From Vreelandella stevensii S18214 (GTDB lineage: Bacteria > Pseudomonadota > Gammaproteobacteria > Pseudomonadales > Halomonadaceae), in the NCBI RefSeq assembly GCF_000275725.1, contig NZ_AJTS01000029.1, forward strand, positions 1 to 64,000: DNA of 64,000 nt. Direction: 5' to 3'. Positions 56,684 to 64,000 of the stretch are shown here, piece by piece. The stretch's first letter is position 1. Every line of letters begins with the position of its first letter. The notes under the pieces were generated by a model that worked only from the letters and a program-made list of their open reading frames with translations, was not told where the DNA came from and searched no databases. The translations under genes were made by a program, and so were the position numbers.

Positions 56684-57811
56684 CTAGTCACGGGCTTCAA
56701 TGGGCACCCATTCGCTCTTCTCCGGGCCGATGTAGTCGGCGCTGGGGCGAATAATGCGGTTATTGGCACGCTGCTCGAATACGTGGGCGGCCCAGCCGGT
56801 CAGCCGCGACATGACGAAGATGGGCGTGAACAGTTTGGTCGGAATATCCATGAAGTGGTATGCGCTGGCGTGGAAGAAATCGGCATTGCAGAACAGTTTC
56901 TTCTCCCGCCACATGACCTCTTCGCAACGTACCGATACCGGGTAGAGCACGGTGTCGCCGACGTCGTCCGCCAGCTTCTTCGACCACTCCTTGATGATCG
57001 CATTGCGCGGGTCGGACTCACGGTAGATGGCATGACCAAAGCCCATGATCTTCTCTTTGCGCTCCAGCATGCCGAGCATCTCTCGCTCGGCTTCTTCGGG
57101 CGAGCGCCAGTGCTCGATCATCGCCATGGCCGCCTCGTTGGCGCCACCGTGCAGCGGACCGCGCAGGGAGCCAATCGCCCCGGTGACACAGGAGTGCATA
57201 TCCGACAGCGTCGAGGCACACACCCGTGCGGTGAACGTGGAGGCATTGAATTCGTGCTCGGCATAGAGAATCAGCGAGACGTTCATGACCCGAGCATGCA
57301 GCTCGGAAGCGGGCTCACCACGCAGCATGTGCAGAAAGTGACCGCCCACCGAGTCATCGTCGGTCTGGGTGTCGATGCGCACGCCGTCGTGGCTGAAGCG
57401 GTACCAGTAGCAGATGATCGACGGCAGCACCGCCAGCAGCCGATCCGCCACGTCCTGTTGCTGATCGAAGCTCTCTTCGGTTTCCAGATTGCCCAGCATG
57501 GAGGCACCGGTACGCATCACATCCATGGGATGGGCGTCCTTCGGAATCTGCTCGAGCACCGTCTTCAGGGCCTCGGGCAGCCCACGCAGACCTTTCAGCT
57601 TGGTGATGTAGTGATCGAGCTCCGCCTGATTGGGCAGCTTGCCCTTGAGCAGCAGGTACGCTACTTCTTCGAACCTGGCTTTCTCAGCCAGCTCCTTGAT
57701 GTCGAAGCCGCGATAGGTCAAGCCGGAACCGGTTTTACCCACGGTACACAGCGCCGTCGAGCCGGCACTCTGCCCACGTAATCCTGCACCTGCTAGCGGT
57801 TTATCAGCCAT
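56684..57811 (-). CDS. prpC: PrpC, 2-methylcitrate synthase
   Basis: 375 aa. Condenses propionyl-CoA with oxaloacetate. Citrate-synthase catalytic residues: His in LHGGANEAAM, His in GFGHAIYRESDPRN, Asp in FMDIPTKLF region. Short (type II-like) form usual for methylcitrate synthases. CAGGAGACTACC precedes the ATG. Confidence 0.94.
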   Translation of the reverse strand: MADKPLAGAGLRGQSAGSTALCTVGKTGSGLTYRGFDIKELAEKARFEEVAYLLLKGKLPNQAELDHYITKLKGLRGLPEALKTVLEQIPKDAHPMDVMRTGASMLGNLETEESFDQQQDVADRLLAVLPSIICYWYRFSHDGVRIDTQTDDDSVGGHFLHMLRGEPASELHARVMNVSLILYAEHEFNASTFTARVCASTLSDMHSCVTGAIGSLRGPLHGGANEAAMAMIEHWRSPEEAEREMLGMLERKEKIMGFGHAIYRESDPRNAIIKEWSKKLADDVGDTVLYPVSVRCEEVMWREKKLFCNADFFHASAYHFMDIPTKLFTPIFVMSRLTGWAAHVFEQRANNRIIRPSADYIGPEKSEWVPIEARD

Positions 57812-57868
57812 GGTAGTCTCCTGACGTACTCAGTATTGTCACTGTTATTAGATGTGTTGCCTGCGCAC

Positions 57869-58771
57869 TCAAGCGTCTTTTTGTTCGGCGAACAGCGCAT
57901 CGAGCTTCTGTTCGAAATCGTGGTAATTCAAGAAATCGTACAGCTCATCGCGGGTCTGCATGGTGTCGACCACCTCGCGCTGATGGCCATGCTCCAGAAT
58001 GCTCTGGTAAACCTTCAGGGCCGCCGCGTTCATGGCGCGGAAAGCCGACAGCGGATAGAGCACCATCCGGCAGCCGACGCCCCCCAGCTCCTGCTGGCTG
58101 AACAGCGGCGTGGCGCCAAACTCGGTGATATTGGCCAGAATCGGCGCATTGACGCGCTGGCAGAAGGCGCGATAGTCGTCGAGGGTATGCACGGCCTCGG
58201 CGAAGATGGCGTCGGCTCCTGCTTCCACACAGGCGTTGGCGCGCTCGATGGCGGCATCGAGCCCCTCCTTCTGGAAGGCATCGGTGCGTGCAATGAGGTA
58301 GAAATCCGGATCCAGCTTGGCATCGGCCGCAGCCTTGATGCGGTCCACCATCTCCTGCTGGGAAACGATCGCCTTGTTGGGGCGATGACCGCAGCGCTTC
58401 TGAGCGACCTGATCTTCCAGATGCACTGCGGCGACTCCGGCGCGCTGCATCTCTTTCACGGTGCGCGCAATGTTGAACGCGCCGCCCCAGCCGGTATCGA
58501 TATCCACCAGCAGCGGAAGCTCCGTGGCAGCACAGATACGATGTGCATCCTCGACCACGTCGTTCATGGTCGTCATGCCCAGATCCGGCAGGCCGAAGGA
58601 GGCATTGGCCACGCCGCCGCCGGAGAGATAAATGGCCTGGTGCCCCACGCGCTGGGCCATCATGGCCGTATAGGCATTGATGGTACCCAGGATGGGCAGC
58701 GGGCGTTGGGCTTCCAGCGCGGCACGAAAGCGCCCACCAGGGCTCAGGCGAGAAGTGGATGAAGCGGTCAT
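57869..58771 (-). CDS. prpB: PrpB, 2-methylisocitrate lyase
   Basis: 300 aa isocitrate-lyase superfamily enzyme, splits 2-methylisocitrate into succinate and pyruvate. Active-site KRCGH is residues 125-129 and the metal-binding [10 protein letters not shown] precedes it. The ATG at 58771 is 4 bp after the gntR stop codon; its AGGAGC ribosome site lies in the last codons of gntR, so translation is coupled. Confidence 0.95.
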   Translation of the reverse strand: MTASSTSRLSPGGRFRAALEAQRPLPILGTINAYTAMMAQRVGHQAIYLSGGGVANASFGLPDLGMTTMNDVVEDAHRICAATELPLLVDIDTGWGGAFNIARTVKEMQRAGVAAVHLEDQVAQKRCGHRPNKAIVSQQEMVDRIKAAADAKLDPDFYLIARTDAFQKEGLDAAIERANACVEAGADAIFAEAVHTLDDYRAFCQRVNAPILANITEFGATPLFSQQELGGVGCRMVLYPLSAFRAMNAAALKVYQSILEHGHQREVVDTMQTRDELYDFLNYHDFEQKLDALFAEQKDA

Positions 58772-58775
58772 GACA

Positions 58776-59522
58776 TCAGCTCCTGTCTTCGGTTGTTGTT
58801 TGTTGTTCAAGAATGGCGGCGTAGCGGTCTGCTACGTTCGCCCGTGACGCGCTGACATGGCGACGCATCAATAGCTCGGCCAGCTCGGCATCGCCGGCCT
58901 CGATGGCATCGACAATCCGGTGGTGCTCCACGAACGCCCGCTGAGGGCGGGCACCACTGGCGCTGAACTGCGTGCGGTAGAGGCGCACCAGGTAGTAGAG
59001 GTCATCACACAGCAGGTTCATCAACATTTTGTTGTGACTGCCCTGAACGATGCGATAATGGAAATCGAGATCGCCTTCGCGCTGGTAATAGGCTTCCCCG
59101 CGCTTGAGGTCGCCCTGGCTTTCGTGCAGCGCCAGAACGTCTCGCAGCCCCTGGATTTCCTGGGCAGACATGTGCTCAGCCGCCAGCCGCGCCGCCATGC
59201 TTTCCAGCGCCTCGCGCACGTCGAAAAGCTCCAGCAGCTCTTTCATGGAAAGCTTGACGACCCGGGCGCCCACATGGGGCACGCGCTCGATCAATCGGTG
59301 GGCCTCGAGACGCCGCATGGCCTCGCGCAGCGGCCCCCTAGAGATACCGTAGGTCTTCGAAAGCCCAGGCTCAGTGATTTTGCTGCCAGGCGCCAGTTCC
59401 CCACGGACAATGGCGCTTTGCAACTGGTGAAACACACGCTCGGCCAGTGTGCGTACTTCTGGCGAGACGACGTCGCTGGCGTCGCCGTCCGGTAGTGGTG
59501 AAGTGGAAGCAAGTAAGGTCAT
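58776..59522 (-). CDS. GntR/FadR-family regulator of the propionate operon
   Basis: 248 aa. N-terminal winged helix ([45 protein letters not shown]) and a FadR-type FCD ligand domain with metal-binding His ([13 protein letters not shown]). As first gene of the operon it is presumably autoregulated through the palindrome at 59525-59542, which ends 3 bp before its ATG. Ligand is likely a methylcitrate-cycle intermediate (inference). A longer reading frame upstream covers the operator and is rejected. Confidence 0.9.
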   Translation of the reverse strand: MTLLASTSPLPDGDASDVVSPEVRTLAERVFHQLQSAIVRGELAPGSKITEPGLSKTYGISRGPLREAMRRLEAHRLIERVPHVGARVVKLSMKELLELFDVREALESMAARLAAEHMSAQEIQGLRDVLALHESQGDLKRGEAYYQREGDLDFHYRIVQGSHNKMLMNLLCDDLYYLVRLYRTQFSASGARPQRAFVEHHRIVDAIEAGDAELAELLMRRHVSASRANVADRYAAILEQQTTTEDRS

Positions 59523-59524
59523 GG

Positions 59525-59542
59525 TTAATTGTCGACAATTAA
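59525..59542. promoter_or_regulatory. Operator of the propionate operon (perfect palindrome)
   Basis: TTAATTGTCGACAATTAA, fully symmetric 18 bp, directly before the gntR ATG. The core ATTGTCGACAAT is of the type seen for FadR-group GntR regulators. It takes the place of a Shine-Dalgarno, so it could also affect translation. A related AATGTCTACAAT sequence lies at 59644-59655. Confidence 0.7.
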
Positions 59543-59774
59543 GGGATGATGAAACTTTAGCCCTCCCCCTTTCTGACGTCAACCTCGGAAAATAAGCGTT
59601 TTTATTCATCTTTCGTTGCACACCTGACGAGACCTCCTGCGCAAATGTCTACAATCTCTGTTGCGGGCCCCTCTCACCGCCCGCTTACGTGAGAACGCCG
59701 TCGATAAACGCGGCTGGTGTCCTTGGCGCGAGCACCCTAAAATATGCCGCCCTTTCCGGACTGGCGTTTGCTTC

Positions 59775-61133
59775 ATGACAACGGCGTTGACGATCTCCGC
59801 TCTGCCCTACTTCTCCGACCCGCTGGCCACCTTTGCCCGATTACGGCAACGGCCCGGGGCGGTGCTGCTGGACAGCGGCCGACCCGTGGCCACCAACGGC
59901 CGGTATGACATTCTCAGCAGCGACCCACTGGCCACGCTGGAAATCTTCGCAAACCGCCAGGCACAGCTCAGCTCCACCACGTTGACGCTGCCAGCTCATC
60001 TCGACGATGACAGCACGGCGCAACAGCAGTGGCTGCTGGAACAGCTGCCCGTGCCCACCCTCGACAGCGACCTGCCCTTTCTGGGCGGCTTGATCGGCTA
60101 CTGGAGCTACGACCTGGGCCGCCAAGACTGTTCGGTGTCCAGCCAGCACCCGCCCGCCACCCAACTGCCGCTGGCCCGCCTGGGCCTGTATGACTGGTGC
60201 ATCACCTTTGACCACGCCACCCAGCAAGCCTGGCTGGTGGCCAGCGATGCGCGCCGTCAAGAGGTGCTGGCCTGGCTGGAACAAGCCCCGCCAGCAGGCG
60301 AGCCTTTCACGCTGACACAGCCGTTCAAGGCCCAGCTCAACCAGGCCGAATATACCGAGCGCTTCGAGGCCGTACAGCGCTATATCCGCGCCGGTGACTG
60401 CTACCAGATCAATCTTGCACAGCGCTTCTCCGCCCGCTACGAAGGGGATGAGTGGCAGGCCTATCTGCAGCTGCGACGTGCCACACCGACGCCTTTCTCG
60501 GGGTATATGGCCTGGCAGGGCCAGGCGGTGCTGTCGCTGTCGCCCGAGCGCTTCATTCAGTGCCGGGATGGCCGCGTCGAAACCCGCCCCATCAAGGGCA
60601 CCAGGCCCCGCGGCGAAACGCCCGCAAACGATCAGGCGCTAGCCAAGGAGCTACTCGACAGCACCAAGGACCGGGCCGAGAATGTGATGATCGTCGACCT
60701 GCTGCGCAACGACCTCGGGCGAGTCTGCACCCCCGGCTCGATACGCGTGCCGCAACTTTGCCAACTGGAAAGCTACCCCAACGTGCACCATCTGGTTAGC
60801 GTCGTTCAGGGAGAGTTGGCGCCCGCACATTCACCGCTTTCACTGCTCACGGCGGCCTTCCCCGGCGGCTCGATCACCGGCGCGCCCAAGATACGCGCCA
60901 TGCAGATCATCGATGAGCTGGAACCCTGCCAGCGTAGCGCCTATTGCGGAAGCCTGGGCTATATCGACATCCGTGGCAGCATGGACACCTCGATAGCCAT
61001 TCGCACCATGGTGGCCGATCACGGCAGCCTGCATGTATGGGGCGGCGGCGGACTGGTCGCCGACTCTCAGGCAGACGAGGAGTACACGGAAACCCTCGAC
61101 AAGATCCGCCATCTGATTGGCGCTCTGGAATGA
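59775..61133 (+). CDS. pabB: PabB, aminodeoxychorismate synthase component I
   Basis: 452 aa chorismate-binding enzyme of folate synthesis. The segment RPIKGTRPRG carries Lys274, the residue that separates PabB from anthranilate synthase TrpE (Ala at this point); its number equals that in E. coli PabB. DLLRNDLGRVC and PGGSITGAPK follow. The ATG at 59775 begins MTTALT; the longer frame upstream lacks support. It needs a PabA glutaminase encoded elsewhere. Confidence 0.93.
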   Translation: MTTALTISALPYFSDPLATFARLRQRPGAVLLDSGRPVATNGRYDILSSDPLATLEIFANRQAQLSSTTLTLPAHLDDDSTAQQQWLLEQLPVPTLDSDLPFLGGLIGYWSYDLGRQDCSVSSQHPPATQLPLARLGLYDWCITFDHATQQAWLVASDARRQEVLAWLEQAPPAGEPFTLTQPFKAQLNQAEYTERFEAVQRYIRAGDCYQINLAQRFSARYEGDEWQAYLQLRRATPTPFSGYMAWQGQAVLSLSPERFIQCRDGRVETRPIKGTRPRGETPANDQALAKELLDSTKDRAENVMIVDLLRNDLGRVCTPGSIRVPQLCQLESYPNVHHLVSVVQGELAPAHSPLSLLTAAFPGGSITGAPKIRAMQIIDELEPCQRSAYCGSLGYIDIRGSMDTSIAIRTMVADHGSLHVWGGGGLVADSQADEEYTETLDKIRHLIGALE

Positions 61134-61266
61134 ACCAGCACTTTGGAATAACAAAGAATCACTGTTACATCAGAAAGGAATATAAAACCCAAACCAAACG
61201 GTATTGGGGCACCACACAAGGCTTTGGTAGCCTAAAGGCATCGCACGCTTTTCAACAGGAGGCAGC
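61134..61266 (+). promoter_or_regulatory. cysH promoter region
   Basis: AT-rich 133 bp between pabB and cysH. TATAAA at 61181-61186 is a possible -10 without a good -35, as expected for a promoter needing an activator such as CysB, whose gene is convergent downstream. The CysB site itself cannot be defined by eye. Confidence 0.35.
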
Positions 61267-61887
61267 ATGTCCTCAGCTCTCGAAGCCATTCATCAAGAGT
61301 ACGCCAACGACCCGCAAGGGTTAATCGAGTGGGCGTTCCGTCAGGGCGAGCGCCCTATTTGCACCACCAACTTTCGCCCTTTCGAGGCCGTGATCCTGCA
61401 CATGGTGACGCAGGTTCGCCCGGACATTCCTATCGTCTGGATGGACAGCGGTTACAATACCGAGGCTACCTACCGGTTTGCCGACGACGTGATTCGACGA
61501 CTCGACCTCAACCTGGTGAGTTTTTTACCCCAGCGCACCCGCGCCCACCGGGAGGCCCTGGACGGCCCCATGCCGGGCATCGACGACCCGCGCCATGCGG
61601 CGTTCACTCAGGAAGTAAAGATCGAGCCGTTCGAGCGCGCCCTGGCCACCATGCGGCCCGACATCTGGTTCACTGCCCTGCGCGCCGAAGACACGCCCGA
61701 GCGAGCCAGGATGCAGTCCGTTAGCCGCAACAGCGACGGCCTGCTGAAAGTGGCGCCGCTACTGAAGTGGACCGCCAAGGACATGTACGAATACCTGCAG
61801 GCCCATGACCTGCCCAACAACTTCGACTACTTCGACCCCACCAAGGTGGAAGAGAAACGCGAATGTGGGCTGCACCTGCAGCATTGA
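61267..61887 (+). CDS. cysH: CysH, phosphoadenylyl-sulfate (PAPS) reductase
   Basis: 206 aa, assimilatory sulfate reduction of PAPS to sulfite using thioredoxin (trxA is 1.4 kb away). Substrate-pocket segments TTNFRPFEAV, WMDSGYNTEATY and WFTALRAEDT. The redox Cys is in the C-terminal KRECGLH. No internal CC pair, so it should not carry the 4Fe-4S cluster of APS reductases. CAGGAGGCAGC precedes the ATG. Confidence 0.92.
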   Translation: MSSALEAIHQEYANDPQGLIEWAFRQGERPICTTNFRPFEAVILHMVTQVRPDIPIVWMDSGYNTEATYRFADDVIRRLDLNLVSFLPQRTRAHREALDGPMPGIDDPRHAAFTQEVKIEPFERALATMRPDIWFTALRAEDTPERARMQSVSRNSDGLLKVAPLLKWTAKDMYEYLQAHDLPNNFDYFDPTKVEEKRECGLHLQH

Positions 61888-61911
61888 TATTGATATAGCC
61901 ACCTGACGAGT

Positions 61912-61957
61912 TCACCGCCCTGTTCACCACAACATAAAGCGGTGAACGGGGCGGTGA
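61912..61957. terminator. Long hairpin between convergent cysH and cysB
   Basis: Stem TCACCGCCC-T-GTTCACC (61912-61928) with GGTGAAC-G-GGGCGGTGA (61941-61957), 17 pairs including one T-G, 12-base loop. No T-run on either side. Serves as a shared end structure for both genes. Confidence 0.6.
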
Positions 61958-62002
61958 GTAGGTGGGTGAGTTGGTTTATCAACCCTGAATCACTGGCCTC
62001 GC

Positions 62003-63312
<1,310 letters not shown>

Positions 63313-63636
63313 ATGGCTAACAATGTTGATGTCACCAACGCCAATTTTGAGCAAGAAGTCCTCAACGCCGAACAGCCTGTCCTGCTCAAATTCTGGGCCC
63401 CCTGGTGCGGCCCATGTAAAGTCATGGCACCTGTGGTGGATGAAGTCGCTGCCGAGCGCGGAGACAACCTGAAAGTCGTCAGCGTCAATGTGGACGACGC
63501 ACCGGAAATTGCCGCTGAGCAGGGTGTACGTGGCGTGCCCACGGTCATGCTGTTCAAGTCAGGCACCAAGGTCGCCTCACTGGTCGGCGCGCAGTCCAAG
63601 TCGCAACTGACTCAGTTCATCGACCAGAACGCCTAA
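63313..63636 (+). CDS. trxA: Thioredoxin
   Basis: 107-aa dithiol reductase with active site WCGPC (Cys32, Cys35), buried Asp in the first strand and cis-Pro in RGVPTVMLF. Reductant for CysH among others. GGGAGAAGC precedes the ATG. A hairpin follows. Confidence 0.97.
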   Translation: MANNVDVTNANFEQEVLNAEQPVLLKFWAPWCGPCKVMAPVVDEVAAERGDNLKVVSVNVDDAPEIAAEQGVRGVPTVMLFKSGTKVASLVGAQSKSQLTQFIDQNA

Positions 63637-63647
63637 GCGCTCACAAT

Positions 63648-63670
63648 CACCGCTGGCCTTGCCAGCGGTG
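63648..63670 (+). terminator. Hairpin after trxA
   Basis: Perfect 10-bp stem CACCGCTGGC (63648-63657) with GCCAGCGGTG (63661-63670), 3-base loop, no T-run. Eleven bases past the stop codon, shared with the converging permease gene. Confidence 0.6.
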
Positions 63671-63690
63671 GCTGCCCCGCCCTACGCCTC

Positions 63691-64000
63691 CTACCCTTGC
63701 GACTCTTGCTTGTCACGCTTCAGCGGTGGCCGCCGTGCATCGCCAGGCTGGGCATCCGAACGGCGCTGCTTTCCAGGCCCCAATAGGTGTGCCATCCAAC
63801 GGGTTTGTGGATGACTGTCCAGCGCAATCTTGAGCGTCATGGTCAGCACCACCGAGAGCAACATACCCGCCGCGCCGAAAATCCAGCCCCACACCACCAG
63901 AGAAAGAAACGCCACAAAGGTGGATAGCCCCAACGCCTGCCCCATGACCCGGGGCTCGACCAGATTGCCCAAAATGAAATTGATGGCCAGGTAAGCCGAC
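63691..64000 (-). CDS. AI-2E/PerM-family permease, C-terminal part (runs off window)
   Basis: About 103 C-terminal residues are visible; the frame stays open to the right edge (SAYLAINFILGNLVEPRVMGQAL). The NLVEPRVMGQ motif and the following two helices (LSTFVAFLSLVVWGWIFG, GMLLSVVLTMTLKIAL) mark the AI-2E transporter/PerM family. The short basic tail (GKQRRSDAQPGDARRPPLKRDK) is cytoplasmic. Substrate unknown. Confidence 0.85.
   Translation of the reverse strand, partial: SAYLAINFILGNLVEPRVMGQALGLSTFVAFLSLVVWGWIFGAAGMLLSVVLTMTLKIALDSHPQTRWMAHLLGPGKQRRSDAQPGDARRPPLKRDKQESQG

Noticed and set aside
54489-56687. 732-codon open frame on the plus strand opposite acnD
   Set aside because: Antisense shadow of a well-supported gene; His/Gly/Arg-rich composition typical of reversed high-GC coding DNA, no domain.
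59775-61133. Anthranilate synthase TrpE
   Set aside because: The diagnostic position is Lys274 (PIKGT), which marks PabB, and no trpG-type gene follows.

Overview
The window is a stretch of a gammaproteobacterial chromosome. Gene content, high-GC codon use and protein style fit Halomonas and relatives (Halomonadaceae); this assignment is inferred from recognised families, not from a database search. About 60 protein genes, four tRNA genes and many intergenic signals can be supported. No insertion sequence, prophage, rRNA operon or CRISPR array was seen. The last gene (an AI-2E/PerM-type permease) runs off the right edge.

Layout. 1-6750: acyl-CoA catabolism (acyl-CoA dehydrogenase, SDR dehydrogenase, acyl-CoA ligase, TetR regulator, divergent thiolase). 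6750-12900: an arsenic-resistance island of two converging transcription units, arsH-acr3-arsC-CC protein (+) and gapdh-arsJ-MFS (-). Both are preceded by the same palindrome ATATATGA-N4-TCATATAT, yet no arsR lies in the window. 12944-17765: pstSCAB phosphate uptake operon with a Pho box and no phoU. 17816-25138: TauE/SafE and Bcr/CflA transporters, an MCP, transaldolase, a PP2C phosphatase/STAS signalling pair and mlaA. 25276-33643: beta-ketoacyl synthase III-like enzyme, hrpA, fadD, a class II glutamine amidotransferase and a small membrane protein. 33706-42895: ptrB, ycgN, acpH-ycgL-rnd, recR-ybaB-dnaX, grxD and argF.

43025-52619: tRNA-Ala(GGC); uvrY/gacA-uvrC-pgsA; a tRNA-Gly/Cys/Leu operon with a consensus promoter and a terminator; nadB converging on ygfX-sdhE; ihfB-lapA-lapB; pyrF; a ComEA-like helix-hairpin-helix protein. 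52738-59522: a propionate (2-methylcitrate) operon read gntR-prpB-prpC-acnD-prpF, with a perfect palindromic operator touching its first start codon. 59775-64000: pabB, cysH converging on cysB, trxA and the partial permease.

The arsenic genes form a coherent pathway. Pst imports phosphate and, adventitiously, arsenate. GAPDH plus ArsJ can convert arsenate to 1-arseno-3-phosphoglycerate and export it, ArsC reduces arsenate to arsenite, Acr3 exports arsenite, and ArsH handles organoarsenicals. The fatty-acid genes share PsrA-like palindromes upstream of the acyl-CoA dehydrogenase and of fadD. dnaX carries a complete E. coli-type programmed frameshift signal followed, in the tau-only part, by 21 perfect copies of a hexanucleotide repeat. 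The most unusual points are the twin ars operators without arsR, the CC-motif ars protein, the dnaX repeat, the tandem repeats beside mlaA, and the fadD terminator that overlaps the start of hrpA.
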